A stretch of 64,000 bases of DNA from Legionella sp. W10-070. GTDB taxonomy: Bacteria > Pseudomonadota > Gammaproteobacteria > Legionellales > Legionellaceae. The stretch spans positions 111,888 through 175,887 of the forward strand of contig NZ_CAAAJC010000002.1 in NCBI RefSeq assembly GCF_900640175.1, written 5' to 3'. Below are positions 47,887-57,455 of this stretch, piece after piece; within the stretch, counting starts at the first letter, position 1, and each line of letters begins with the position of its first letter. The position numbers and the translations under genes were made by a program. The notes beneath the pieces were generated by a model. It made no database searches, was not told the origin of the DNA, and was given only the letters and a program-made list of their open reading frames with translations.

Positions 47887-49236
47887 CTAACTCATTAGCC
47901 GTGTTATGTCATTAGTGAGGGCAAGAACCATCAACACCCCCAAAAACATTAAACCTAAATAAATACCAATCGATCTGGCTTCATCAGAAAGCGGCTTCCC
48001 TTTAACTATTTCAACCAGAAAATAGAGTAAATGCCCGCCATCAAGCATCGGAATGGGCAATAAATTAAGAACCCCCAAACTAATACTGACCAATGCCAAA
48101 AATGATAAGTAATAACTGAAACCGCTTCGACCTGATTCGCCTGCACCCTGAGCAATACCCACCGGCCCGCTTATCGTTTGAAAACCCAGTTTGCCTGTAA
48201 CAAGACGGCCAATTAAAGAAAAAGTAGCACCGGTTAATTCTACCGTCTGGGAAAACGCTGTTCCGACTGCTTCAATGGGACCTTGTCGTTGCAGCCTTAA
48301 CCATTGGGATGGCCAATTGACCTTTTGTGAGCGCAATCCAAGAAAACCTTCCTTGAGATTATCGTCCTGGGTACCGATATGCACATTGATTTCATGAACC
48401 TTGCCTTGCCTTAATACAGAAAGCCTCAGGGGTGTACCCGGATGTTCCCTGACATAGCCAACCAACTGCAACCAATCATTCAGTGGCTTGCCATCCATCT
48501 GTTCGATTACATCAGCCTCCTGCAAACCGGCACGTTGCGCGGGAGAGTTTTCAACCACTTCACCAATGATTGGGGGTATATTGGGAATAAAGGGGACGAT
48601 TCCCAAACTGCCTAACGGATCGGGATTTTTTGCATCCAGCTCCCAGCCGGCAAGTGATAAACTCAGTGACTTTTGCCGCCCATCAAGGAGTGATTTTACT
48701 TTTATATTGACTGTCTCCTCGCTACCAACCAAAGGTATGAGGGCAAATTGAAAATCCCGCCAACTACCGACTGTCTTATTATTCAGGGCCACAATTTCCT
48801 CTTTTGGCTCAAGGCCTGATAATGCAGCAATACTGTTTGGTTTTACATCATCAATGATTGGCGCTAATGAATGAATTCCAATAATCAACACTAACCATAG
48901 GGCAACAAAGGCAAAAAGAAAATTGAATAACGGGCCGGCGATAACAATCGCGATACGGACCCACACTGACTTGTTATTGAATGCAAGATGGCGTTCACTT
49001 TCAGAAACCTCTTCCTCCGATTCATCCAGCATCTTTACATAACCGCCAAGCGGAAAAATCGACCAGGCGTATTCTGTGCCTTTCTTGTCATACCAGCGTG
49101 CCAGAACTTTACCAAAACCAAAAGAAAAGCGAAGCACTTTAACACCCAAAAGACGAGCCACCAGAAAATGGCCATATTCATGGATAGTAATCAGCAAAAC
49201 TAATGCAAGAAAAAAATAAAATAAGGTAGAAACCAT
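47887..49236 (-). CDS. rseP: Site-2 intramembrane metalloprotease RseP
   Basis: A 449-residue protease that cleaves anti-sigma factor and signal-peptide remnants. The zinc site ITIHEYGHFLVARLLGV (HExxH) is in the first helix and the second site motif NLLPIPMLDGGHLLYF is near the C-terminus. Two PDZ domains lie between (AALSGLEPKEEI and AQRAGLQEADVI). The ATG at 49236 gives the family N-terminus; an upstream in-frame start adds 12 residues. It begins two bases after cdsA, with no dxr between. Confidence 0.94.
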   Translation of the reverse strand: MVSTLFYFFLALVLLITIHEYGHFLVARLLGVKVLRFSFGFGKVLARWYDKKGTEYAWSIFPLGGYVKMLDESEEEVSESERHLAFNNKSVWVRIAIVIAGPLFNFLFAFVALWLVLIIGIHSLAPIIDDVKPNSIAALSGLEPKEEIVALNNKTVGSWRDFQFALIPLVGSEETVNIKVKSLLDGRQKSLSLSLAGWELDAKNPDPLGSLGIVPFIPNIPPIIGEVVENSPAQRAGLQEADVIEQMDGKPLNDWLQLVGYVREHPGTPLRLSVLRQGKVHEINVHIGTQDDNLKEGFLGLRSQKVNWPSQWLRLQRQGPIEAVGTAFSQTVELTGATFSLIGRLVTGKLGFQTISGPVGIAQGAGESGRSGFSYYLSFLALVSISLGVLNLLPIPMLDGGHLLYFLVEIVKGKPLSDEARSIGIYLGLMFLGVLMVLALTNDITRLMS

Positions 49237-49238
49237 AA

Positions 49239-50036
49239 TTATAATCCAGGTGCAAAAAAGCGTAGCCCACAATAAAATAAAAATGAAGCAGCAATCAAGC
49301 TATCCAGACGATCAAGAACCCCGCCGTGTCCAGGTAATAAATGCCCCGTATCCTTTAGTTTAGCCCTTCTTTTAAGAATGCTGATAAACAAATCGCCTAA
49401 TATTGAAATCAGCGCTGTAACAGCAGCTATCAGGAACCAATTAACGGGCATTAACGGTTGTAAACTGTAATAACCAATCAGTGCTATTACCATAGACAGG
49501 AGAAAACCACCAAGCGAACCCTCTATTGTTTTCCCGGGGCTTACAGCCGGGATAAGCTTATGGCGCCCCCATCGTTTGCCGATCAAATAAGCCCCAATAT
49601 CTGCCGCCCAAATCAGAAAAAGAAGATAAATAATCAACGGCTTGCCATAGGCATGGGAATGTATTCTTGTCATGCTTTGCGCAAATAGGGGTAATGTCAG
49701 CAACCCTGCTCCCGTCACTACCCAGGGCTTTCCCCATATTGCCTGAGAAGCAGGAAATGTAACCACTGCAAGCAAGATTAAAGTCCAAATAATTAGACCT
49801 GCCAATAGCCAATATTCAAAACCATAGGACATAAGCCACATTAAAACCAATAAAGCAACGATAAAACTTAACCTTAAAGGCAGTCGTCGAGCAGGAATTA
49901 ACTGCGGCCATTCAAAACCACAAGCTAACAGTAACACGAACATCAGGCCGGCAAACATCATATTGCTGCTATAGTAGATAGCCAGCAACACCAAAGGAAC
50001 AAGAACCAGGGTAGTTAATAGCCGTTGTCTAAACAT
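49239..50036 (-). CDS. cdsA: Phosphatidate cytidylyltransferase
   Basis: A 265-residue membrane enzyme that makes CDP-diacylglycerol for phospholipid synthesis. About seven helices and the signature [18 protein letters not shown] and [35 protein letters not shown] are intact. The ATG at 50036 fits the family; it overlaps the uppS stop by 8 bases. Confidence 0.94.
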   Translation of the reverse strand: MFRQRLLTTLVLVPLVLLAIYYSSNMMFAGLMFVLLLACGFEWPQLIPARRLPLRLSFIVALLVLMWLMSYGFEYWLLAGLIIWTLILLAVVTFPASQAIWGKPWVVTGAGLLTLPLFAQSMTRIHSHAYGKPLIIYLLFLIWAADIGAYLIGKRWGRHKLIPAVSPGKTIEGSLGGFLLSMVIALIGYYSLQPLMPVNWFLIAAVTALISILGDLFISILKRRAKLKDTGHLLPGHGGVLDRLDSLIAASFLFYCGLRFFAPGL

Positions 50037-50772
50037 GATTTGCCTTATTGAGTTGCTGGGAAGTTTTACCGTAGCGCCGCTCTCGCACACTAAAGCTGGC
50101 CAGTGCTTTTTTAAACTCATTTTCGGTGAAATCAGGCCAATGAACATCAGTAAAGTACAATTCCGTGTACGCTAATTGCCAGAGAAAAAAATTGCTGACC
50201 CGTTGCTCACCACTTGTACGAATAAATAAATCCGGATCTGGTAATCCGTTAGTACTAAGTGCTTGCTCGATTTTTGCTTCATCAATCGCATCGATGGTCA
50301 CCTCGCCTGCCAAAACGCCTTTTGCGATTGTCTTTACCGCTTGCACAATATCCCACTTACCACCGTAACTGACGACGATATTAAGGATTAAACGTTCATT
50401 CGTTGCAGTTAGCGATTCAGCAACCTGCATTTGCTCCTGCAGTTTTTCTGACAGGGTTGTCTTGTCCCCGGTAAAACGCAGGCACACCCCATGCTGATGT
50501 AACTCCTTCACTTCCTGGCCTAAAGCTTCAATAAAAAGCTGCATGAGAAATTCCACCTCACTCTCAGGTCTTGACCAATTTTCACTGCTGAAAGCAAATA
50601 AACTAAGTACAGGGATTTGCATTTGTAAGCAACAACGAATGACGGTCTTGACCGCTTCAACACCAGTGCGGTGTCCTTCAATACGCAACAACCCACGATT
50701 CTGTGCCCAACGGCCATTGCCATCCATAATAATGGCAATGTGCTGGGGTAATCTATCATTCAACCCATTCAC
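50029..50772 (-). CDS. uppS: Undecaprenyl diphosphate synthase
   Basis: A 247-residue cis-prenyltransferase making the C55 carrier lipid for peptidoglycan and O-antigen. Motifs: [16 protein letters not shown] with the catalytic Asp and the substrate site, [30 protein letters not shown] and [28 protein letters not shown]. It heads the minus-strand operon here; the usual upstream frr and pyrH are not adjacent. Confidence 0.95.
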   Translation of the reverse strand: MNGLNDRLPQHIAIIMDGNGRWAQNRGLLRIEGHRTGVEAVKTVIRCCLQMQIPVLSLFAFSSENWSRPESEVEFLMQLFIEALGQEVKELHQHGVCLRFTGDKTTLSEKLQEQMQVAESLTATNERLILNIVVSYGGKWDIVQAVKTIAKGVLAGEVTIDAIDEAKIEQALSTNGLPDPDLFIRTSGEQRVSNFFLWQLAYTELYFTDVHWPDFTENEFKKALASFSVRERRYGKTSQQLNKANHV

Positions 50773-50926
50773 CTAACATTTAAAATGACCGATAGTCTAA
50801 CCCCTTTGCAAAAAAATATTAAGTATCAAGTCGGGAAATTCAGTAACCCTGATAAGAGAACGGCAATAAAAGGCCATGCAGGCAAGAAATCGTTCAAATG
50901 AAGTTCGATTCTCCGCGGTTGACTTT

Positions 50927-52771
50927 TCATTTGTAGCCCTGGTTAAATGAAAGCTCTGAGCTATTAGCCAGTACTTGCCTCCTGTCTTTTACCATCTCCT
51001 CGAAGGCTTTGGCCGAATCAGTTTTCAAGGAAAACAGGAAAGTAAACAAACCTTGGCTGGTATTAATTATTCGATATTCAGCCGATTGTTTAATTTTATC
51101 GACGCAATCCTCTACTTCCTTACCACTGGCACAACGATTAAGTTGCTCTTTAAAATTCTCAAGGATCGCGCCTTTCAGGCGATCCCCTCTAAGCGCTCTA
51201 TTCTTACTTAAAAATTCAGAGGATTGTGGAGAAACTTCGACCCTGGCTTCATTCCAGAAATGGTATCTGCGTGGGTTTTGAGCATAAGGGTAATAATCGG
51301 CCGTATCCAGGCCTGTTTTTTCCTGAGGCTTATCTAATAAAGGCAACTTCTCAATAGATATCTTTTCGCCAGTAGCTAAGCCAGGCTCTTCTGACGCTTG
51401 TTTTTCAATATCAGGTATTACTTTTAGCTTCCTGGCCTGCATTTTTTTGATTTCAATGGAGAAGTCAATCTCATTTGCCTTGTTAAATTCCATTACTTCA
51501 TCGCCCTGAAACAAGGTAATATCGTAGTTGTTTTTCTTGGCACGATTGATGATTAAACAATCATAGGCAATCTGCTTATCCTGAAGTAAGCCTTCAATTT
51601 TTACCTGTATCTCAGCCAGCTCATCCGCTCTTTTTAACTGATTCTCTTTAACCAGGTGAACCAACAAATCATAAAAAGTAGACTTGTCTTTCTTTTTCCA
51701 TATCTTGGCACCGGATATTTGATGATAGCTATCCATCTGGTTAAAGATTGCCTGTTGCCAGCGTTCTCCCATGCCACTCATCCCATCAATGAGGCTAGCA
51801 ATATTGTTAACAAATTTCTTCTTTTCTCTGTATTTTAGTTGCAGATCAGTAAGTTGCTTAATGATACCGTGATATTTCTCATCTGTAATCATAACCTCAG
51901 GTGCAGCTGCCCTATATCCTCCATGCTGCAGGCTTCGTTTTGTTGCTACTCTCCCTGATTCTGCAGCCATCTTTTTCGGGACAACAGCCACCTCTTTTAT
52001 CGTTTTGGCACCAATGAATGTATTTTCAGGGCGATTCAGTTCAACTCTCAAATCGGCAACATCCATAATGCAATACGCTTCTTGCATTGCAACCAGTTCC
52101 TTTCGCTTCTGAAAAATTTGCTGTCTGCTAGTTGAGTTTTCCTTTCTTAATTGCCGTAAGGTTGCCAGATCAGCGTGCTTTATTGCTTCACGCCGGCCCT
52201 CCAACTGAGTTTCTAATTCATTAACTTCCTGAGAAAGTGCTTCATACCGCCTGGTGCTGAGAAAAGCGCGGGTATCCCCCATTTGGGTACCCTCTATTTT
52301 GCCTTTTACCCCTACCCTGGTGACCATCTCAACACGCATGCCAACATACTCTGAAGAACAATCGACAGGACTTGTAACCACATGAACTTTAATGTTGTTA
52401 AATCCTTTTTTATGTAATTCACAGGCTAATTGCCTGGCGTAGCAAGGATGTTCAGGCGAGTCATTCCAGCCGGCCTCACAGGCGATAAGGTAAATATCTT
52501 TAATTTTTCCTTTATCCCCCCATTTATCAAAACAGGCCGCCATTTTTTTCGCCGTCAAACCACCTACCGTTTCTCTCTTCTCTTTCCAGAGGGTAAAATC
52601 GTATATTGCGTCTTGAGTATGTCCTAAAATAACAATAGGCTCTTCGACATTTAACCTTATTGCAGAAGAGTCTTTATCATTAAGCTCTATAACCGTTTTT
52701 ATTTGGGGAAACTGAGCCTTGGCAGCGCTTCTGCTATCTTCATTAATATCTTCAAAAGTCAGTAATGGCAT
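50927..52771 (-). CDS. Candidate clan CD (C80/caspase-like) protease with coiled coil
   Basis: A 614-residue protein of a kind I cannot place in one known family. The N-terminal 150 residues resemble a caspase-like/C80 fold: PIVILGHTQDAIYDF (putative catalytic His51), a GLTAKKMAACF helix and IKDIYLIACEAGWNDSP (putative catalytic Cys98), the order and spacing seen in MARTX cysteine protease domains. The rest is charged helix with predicted coiled coils (about 185-235 and 300-420). No signal peptide; not in an operon. I chose the ATG at 52771 over a TTG three codons upstream. A Dot/Icm effector is plausible but unproven. Confidence 0.6.
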   Translation of the reverse strand: MPLLTFEDINEDSRSAAKAQFPQIKTVIELNDKDSSAIRLNVEEPIVILGHTQDAIYDFTLWKEKRETVGGLTAKKMAACFDKWGDKGKIKDIYLIACEAGWNDSPEHPCYARQLACELHKKGFNNIKVHVVTSPVDCSSEYVGMRVEMVTRVGVKGKIEGTQMGDTRAFLSTRRYEALSQEVNELETQLEGRREAIKHADLATLRQLRKENSTSRQQIFQKRKELVAMQEAYCIMDVADLRVELNRPENTFIGAKTIKEVAVVPKKMAAESGRVATKRSLQHGGYRAAAPEVMITDEKYHGIIKQLTDLQLKYREKKKFVNNIASLIDGMSGMGERWQQAIFNQMDSYHQISGAKIWKKKDKSTFYDLLVHLVKENQLKRADELAEIQVKIEGLLQDKQIAYDCLIINRAKKNNYDITLFQGDEVMEFNKANEIDFSIEIKKMQARKLKVIPDIEKQASEEPGLATGEKISIEKLPLLDKPQEKTGLDTADYYPYAQNPRRYHFWNEARVEVSPQSSEFLSKNRALRGDRLKGAILENFKEQLNRCASGKEVEDCVDKIKQSAEYRIINTSQGLFTFLFSLKTDSAKAFEEMVKDRRQVLANSSELSFNQGYK

Positions 52772-52967
52772 ATGGAACAATGCTCCCTTAATAAATGAAC
52801 TGTTAGTTAATTATCGATAATAAAGCGTCATTGGTCCCTATTACAACCAGCAGCAGGCAACCTGAGACAAGTAAGGAGAAATAAATAAACAATTATACCA
52901 AATGACTTTTTTTCAATCAAATTTGAACTATATTAATTAGTGTGAACATAGTTTGAAGGGAAATACT

Positions 52968-54221
52968 ATGAGAAAAAAGCTGCTATTGATGTTAGCAGTA
53001 AGTCCCTTATGTTTCTCCTTCCCCTCCTCTGGATTACTATATGAAAGGGAAGGAGCCACTAACCATACCAGTCCGGTTACAGCCGAGGTAATGGCACTTC
53101 TCGACCCGACAAACCATTATTCATATCCTGAAATAAAGACCATGCTCCACCGGGAAGGACAGACTTTAAATGGGGCAGTAATCACCAAAGTATTAACCGC
53201 AATAAAATGTGCGCAAAAACATTATGTTGGACATAATAATATCTTAACCGTTATTGATTATTCCCTTCCTTCAAATCAAAAACGCCTGTGGGTATTCGAC
53301 CTGAAAGAGAAAAAATTACTTTTCCATACCTATGTCTCACACGGCATAAAATCAGGAAAATTATTATCAAATAATTTTTCAAATAAAAACAATAGCAAAG
53401 CCAGTAGTATAGGAATCTACAAAACCGAAAACGCTTATTATGGCCGGTATGGGCTCTCATTAAAATTATACGGTTTGGACAAAGGATTTAACGATAATGC
53501 GGCGAATCGGGCAGTGGTCATGCATAGTGGATGGTATGTTGATGAACATTTCATAAAAAAATATGGAAGGGCTGGCCGCAGCTGGGGATGTCCGGCCCTT
53601 CCTCCCGATCTGACAGCGCCCATCATCAATACCATCAAAGAAAACGCTTTATTTGTGGCATTTTACCCCAGCGACAATTGGTTTTTAAAATCAAAATTCC
53701 TCAATTGCAACAATTTTTCGTTGTTAAATATCAATAGGCTGCAAATTGAGGAACAGCAATCGGCAGAAGAATCACGAGAAGAAATCCTCTTCGCTGACAT
53801 AAATAAAAATAACAAACGTGAAGAGAATGAGCCTATTGTCGTAATCACGGCTGAGGATTACGAACGTATCTTTCATACCAAAGCGCCGCTAACACGTATG
53901 CTTAGACGCCAAATCAATAATATTGAATATATCGCATTAAGCAATGGGGAATTTGAAGAGATTATTAACCAGAGAAAAAATACAGAAAATAGTGATACCG
54001 ATTTAAATCGTATTTACTTTGTAATTCCCGTGGTAAAAATGCTTCGCGGCTACTATGCGACTGAAATGAAAATTATGAGCCTTGGAAAAATTAAAGGCGT
54101 CGAATCGCATGTAAATGCAACAACGCAGGAAGATAAAAAAAGCTATACCGTTTATTTTGAATCGAACCCCCTGATTAATCTAAAATCGACTAACCATTTC
54201 ATCCGTTGGCTAGGCTTGTAA
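52968..54221 (+). CDS. L,D-transpeptidase catalytic domain family protein
   Basis: A 417-residue secreted protein: signal peptide (MRKKLLLMLAVSPLCFS), then a YkuD-like domain of the murein L,D-transpeptidase catalytic-domain family. Landmarks: VIDYSLPSNQKRLWVFDL, YVSHGIKSGKLLSNNFSN, VVMHSGWYVDEHF (catalytic His) and GRSWGCPALPPDL (catalytic Cys). It probably acts on or near peptidoglycan. The last 150 residues carry no recognised domain and are rich in Glu, Asn and Lys. The ATG at 52968 follows GAAGGG; TTG at 52953 is in frame upstream. Confidence 0.82.
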   Translation: MRKKLLLMLAVSPLCFSFPSSGLLYEREGATNHTSPVTAEVMALLDPTNHYSYPEIKTMLHREGQTLNGAVITKVLTAIKCAQKHYVGHNNILTVIDYSLPSNQKRLWVFDLKEKKLLFHTYVSHGIKSGKLLSNNFSNKNNSKASSIGIYKTENAYYGRYGLSLKLYGLDKGFNDNAANRAVVMHSGWYVDEHFIKKYGRAGRSWGCPALPPDLTAPIINTIKENALFVAFYPSDNWFLKSKFLNCNNFSLLNINRLQIEEQQSAEESREEILFADINKNNKREENEPIVVITAEDYERIFHTKAPLTRMLRRQINNIEYIALSNGEFEEIINQRKNTENSDTDLNRIYFVIPVVKMLRGYYATEMKIMSLGKIKGVESHVNATTQEDKKSYTVYFESNPLINLKSTNHFIRWLGL

Positions 54222-54239
54222 ACCTTATGGGAATAAACG

Positions 54240-54300
54240 GGTGCGATTAAAACTGCGGTCGATTAATTAATGACAGTCTGGATGGAGCGCCAGCGAAAGG
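54240..54300 (-). repeat. Composite interspersed repeat copy
   Basis: GGTGCGATTAAAACTGCGGT (54240-54259) is the exact reverse complement of part of the copy at 18571-18591, and is followed at 54279 by CTGGATGGAGCG, the core of the inverted repeat at 2094-2182. The order and spacing match the reverse of the 2094-2223 element, so this is another copy of the same composite element, lacking a second arm. Confidence 0.65.
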
Positions 54301-54382
54301 CTACGACTTTCAAGGCACCAGCCGCATCAACCAGTAAATTTTTGTCTATATTTAAAGCATAAGATAGCCATGGAGGGGACTT

Positions 54383-55624
54383 ATGTTTGACTTGCTTCCA
54401 ACCGAAGGCAGGATAAATAGCCTGAAAAGAAGACAGATTAATAGGCTTAATGCCGTCCTGAAAAAAATTAATCAGTATGAAAATACCAATCCCCAAGGCT
54501 TACAACGTTATCTCGATAAGCTAATTTCATTTCACCAAAAAACCATTCAAAAAGGCAGCGCTGATAAGGTAATTAAAGACTGGTTTACAGCCCACCCTCT
54601 TTTTCGCACGCAGCAGCAGATTGGGCAAATACTAAATAGCAAGCAGATTCAATTGGATATCAGACAATTGGTTGAGAAAATCGATATGAAGAGTATTTAC
54701 CGCAACTACGAAGGAAAAGACAGCTTCAAAACACTAATCGAGAACAAATTTACCGATTTCAACCCTCAATGCAAGGTGGAATCGCTTGGAGGGGGGAATA
54801 ATCCTGCCGTTAAAGTCACTCTGAACGATGCCCATCCTTTTGTTGTTCGCTTTCTAAGGGTAGACAGCAACGAAGAAAAAGAAGGATTATCACCACGTGT
54901 TGCCAGGGAACGTGTAGCCCACATGCGGCAAATAGCTCAACCTTATTTACTAACCTGGATTGAAGATGATTTCCAGGAAACCACTTATCTGGAATTCAGT
55001 GCCTACTATGAGCATGGCAATCTTGAGGAACAGTTTGATAGGCTGCATCGGCAATGCCAGAGAAACAAGAAAACGCCTCCAGGCACGTTAAATCCATTAG
55101 TTCTTTCCTATGCGCGTCAGTTTCTCGAATTTTTCCTTGAACTGAATAAACAGGGAATTTGGTATACGGATCTCAAACCCAGCAATGTTTTATTAAATAG
55201 CGATGGCAGTATTGTCATCAGCGATATTAAAGGGCTTGTGACAGCAGAGGAAAAAACCGTTTCTAGTTTCAGAGCAAGTACTTCGCGGGCTTATTATCAA
55301 TCCACAGTCTATGAAGGCAGGGCCATTAATCTTGAACGCCTGCAGCAGCAAACATTGGCAAATACCCTATATGAATTAGCTTGCAATAAGTTGCCGATCC
55401 CTAAAGTAACCCATCAACCTCACTGGAAAAACAAGTATGATTTTGATCTCCCCTATTTCCACTCCGCTGAAGGTCAGTTAATTAAGTCCATGATTCAGGA
55501 GCTAAATAAATCCCAACCCCAACCCCTGAACAAATTTTTGACCATGATTGACACCTTTAACAAGGAGCAGGAACAAAGCCATCAGCAAAAGGCAGGCAGG
55601 CTATTTTCCCGTAAATTTGGATGA
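54383..55624 (+). CDS. Eukaryotic-like protein kinase-fold protein
   Basis: A 413-residue protein with a kinase-like core at about 130-400. Seen: a glycine-rich loop candidate SLGGGNNPAVKV (134-145), FVVRFLRV (153-160, where the usual beta-3 Lys is Arg156), YLEFSAYYEHGNLEEQF, the catalytic-loop IWYTDLKPSNVLLNSD (D263, K265, N268) and the metal-binding VISDIKGLV (D281, DFG replaced by DIK). The lone N-terminal 120 residues are helical. It resembles effector kinases of Legionella. Catalysis may be retained, altered or lost; AT-rich and free-standing. Confidence 0.7.
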   Translation: MFDLLPTEGRINSLKRRQINRLNAVLKKINQYENTNPQGLQRYLDKLISFHQKTIQKGSADKVIKDWFTAHPLFRTQQQIGQILNSKQIQLDIRQLVEKIDMKSIYRNYEGKDSFKTLIENKFTDFNPQCKVESLGGGNNPAVKVTLNDAHPFVVRFLRVDSNEEKEGLSPRVARERVAHMRQIAQPYLLTWIEDDFQETTYLEFSAYYEHGNLEEQFDRLHRQCQRNKKTPPGTLNPLVLSYARQFLEFFLELNKQGIWYTDLKPSNVLLNSDGSIVISDIKGLVTAEEKTVSSFRASTSRAYYQSTVYEGRAINLERLQQQTLANTLYELACNKLPIPKVTHQPHWKNKYDFDLPYFHSAEGQLIKSMIQELNKSQPQPLNKFLTMIDTFNKEQEQSHQQKAGRLFSRKFG

Positions 55625-55668
55625 TTCATCCTCTTCTACCTTTAAATTGATAACTTACTTTTAGCCTG

Positions 55669-56541
55669 CTATGTTTTCTTGGCCACAATGGTTGGAAACA
55701 TACATTGACTATCATAAACTATACTTTCAACTTCAAATCCAGCTGCAGTCAATTGCCGGGAAGCCTCATCTTCCAACTGATATGACTGCCAATTTGCCTG
55801 AATTATCTCAGTAAATATAAGTTGCTGTTTCCTGGTGTCTTCGATATTAAAATTTTTCCAGGGCGACTGTGGAGAAACAGCGGGGGGCGGTGTCACAAAG
55901 CTGGTGATTAAAGTCCCATCGTTTTTAAGCGCCTCATGGTATTGCCTGTAAAGATTGACAAGACGGGCTGGGTCAGGCTCATAAATATTTAATCCGTTAC
56001 TCACAATAACATCAAACTGCTCAGTAATATCCAGTCGCCAGGCATCCTTTTTTAAAAACCGAACAAACTCAATTCCATGGTGGTGAGCATTTTCTTCTGC
56101 CAACGTCAGAGACAAGCTGTCCAGGTCAATGCCTGTCAATGAGATAGTTGAAACACCATGGTAATCAAGCGTTAGCAGGTCATCCATGAGACCACATGGG
56201 ATGGATGCTAAAGCCATATTATCTGACAATCTTTTTTGCAGTTGCTCTTGAAAGATATAAAACCGCTCTCTTGTCGCTTTAATGGCAGGAGCCTGATGAA
56301 GCAACCAGGTCTCTAATGATGATAAACTTGTTTGATGAATGCCATGTAATATCAGATAGGAGGTCCAATATCCATTAAGCCCTCGATGGGTTAATAAAAA
56401 TCGTCCTAACGCAAATTCACTTAGGCAGGTTAGCAATTCTATTTTTTTGGCAGCCAGCTCAGGCTCAGGCGTATGCTCTTTAATAAAATCAATATGCAGA
56501 TTGATATTAAATTCTGTCTCTTTTTTATGTGAAATTAACAT
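55669..56541 (-). CDS. Class I SAM-dependent methyltransferase
   Basis: A 290-residue cytosolic protein. The Rossmann-type methyltransferase motifs are degenerate but readable: LTGIDLDSLSLTLAEENAHHHG (post-motif I acidic end), FDVIVSNGLNIYEPD (motif IV-like) and LKNDGTLITSFVTPPP (motif VI-like). The substrate is unknown. It converges on the kinase gene (44 bases between the stops) and lies 25 bases after the PhnA-like gene. Confidence 0.78.
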   Translation of the reverse strand: MLISHKKETEFNINLHIDFIKEHTPEPELAAKKIELLTCLSEFALGRFLLTHRGLNGYWTSYLILHGIHQTSLSSLETWLLHQAPAIKATRERFYIFQEQLQKRLSDNMALASIPCGLMDDLLTLDYHGVSTISLTGIDLDSLSLTLAEENAHHHGIEFVRFLKKDAWRLDITEQFDVIVSNGLNIYEPDPARLVNLYRQYHEALKNDGTLITSFVTPPPAVSPQSPWKNFNIEDTRKQQLIFTEIIQANWQSYQLEDEASRQLTAAGFEVESIVYDSQCMFPTIVAKKT

Positions 56542-56566
56542 ATTTTCCCAGTCGATTGAAACGGTG

Positions 56567-56905
56567 TCACGTTGCCTTTTTTACAAACTCGGATTTTAAC
56601 TTCATAGCGCCGATACCTTCAATTTTACAATCAATATCATGATCGCCACTAACCAATCTAATGTTTTTAACTTTAGTTCCAACTTTAACAACCAGTGAAG
56701 AGCCTTTTACTTTTAAATCCTTTATTACAGTAATTGTATCCCCATCCTGGAGTATGTTCCCATGGGCATCCTTGACGATTTGCGCACTATCGTTATTTTC
56801 CACAGTCTCTTTCCACTCATGCGCACACTCCGGGCAGATAAAAAAATCACCATCCTTATAGGTATACTGGGAATTGCACTTTGGACATTCAGGCAAGGTA
56901 TTCAA
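56567..56905 (-). CDS. yjdM: Zinc-ribbon protein of the PhnA/YjdM family
   Basis: A 112-residue protein. The N-terminal zinc ribbon [25 protein letters not shown] gives two Cys pairs; the C-terminal domain has [25 protein letters not shown] and [14 protein letters not shown], both typical. Despite its old name it is not shown to cleave phosphonoacetate. The function is uncertain. Confidence 0.92.
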   Translation of the reverse strand: MNTLPECPKCNSQYTYKDGDFFICPECAHEWKETVENNDSAQIVKDAHGNILQDGDTITVIKDLKVKGSSLVVKVGTKVKNIRLVSGDHDIDCKIEGIGAMKLKSEFVKKAT

Positions 56906-56975
56906 ATGTTTGACTCTATTTATAGCTTGATAACGCAGTATATCACATCATGACGGACAAATAATGGTTTAAAGC

Positions 56976-57422
56976 TCAGGTCTTCGCCGATAAAATTCTA
57001 TCCAGACTATTGGCAAAATTCTGCACTTCTTTCTGACTTAATTTTGCAGGTCCGCCTGTTAATAAATTACAACTTCGCAATGATTCATTGAAATTTCGCA
57101 GAGCCAGGTGGCTTTTAATATTGTTAGCAGTATACATTCCCCCCCTTGGGTTTAAGACCACTCCTCCTTGAGTAATTACAGCATCAGCAAGCGGAATATC
57201 AGCGGTGATTACCAGGTCACCCTGTTTCATATGATTAACTATATAGTTGTCAGCGACATCAAATCCTAATCCGACCTGGCATTTTTTTATAAAGGGTGAT
57301 GCAGGGATTGCGATGTTATGGTTTGACACCGCAATTAAGTAGGTTTTTGTTCTGACTGCCGCACGAAATAACAGCTCTTTTATTGTTCTGGGACAGGCAT
57401 CACCATCAATCCAAATATTCAT
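56976..57422 (-). CDS. yaiI: YaiI/YqxD family DUF188 protein
   Basis: A 148-residue protein with a PIN-like fold. Landmarks: IWIDGDACPRTIKELLFRAA, DIPLADAVITQGGVVLNPRGGMYTANNI and DLVITADIPLAD (acidic residues of a possible nuclease site). The biochemical role of the family is not proven. It lies 33 bases after queF. Confidence 0.92.
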   Translation of the reverse strand: MNIWIDGDACPRTIKELLFRAAVRTKTYLIAVSNHNIAIPASPFIKKCQVGLGFDVADNYIVNHMKQGDLVITADIPLADAVITQGGVVLNPRGGMYTANNIKSHLALRNFNESLRSCNLLTGGPAKLSQKEVQNFANSLDRILSAKT

Positions 57423-57455
57423 TATTAACCCGAATTCTCTTAATATCCAATTTGC

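Noticed and set aside
52923..52952. TTGAAC...CATAGT as a promoter for the L,D-transpeptidase-like gene
   Set aside because: The predicted start of transcription would fall on the ribosome site, leaving no leader.
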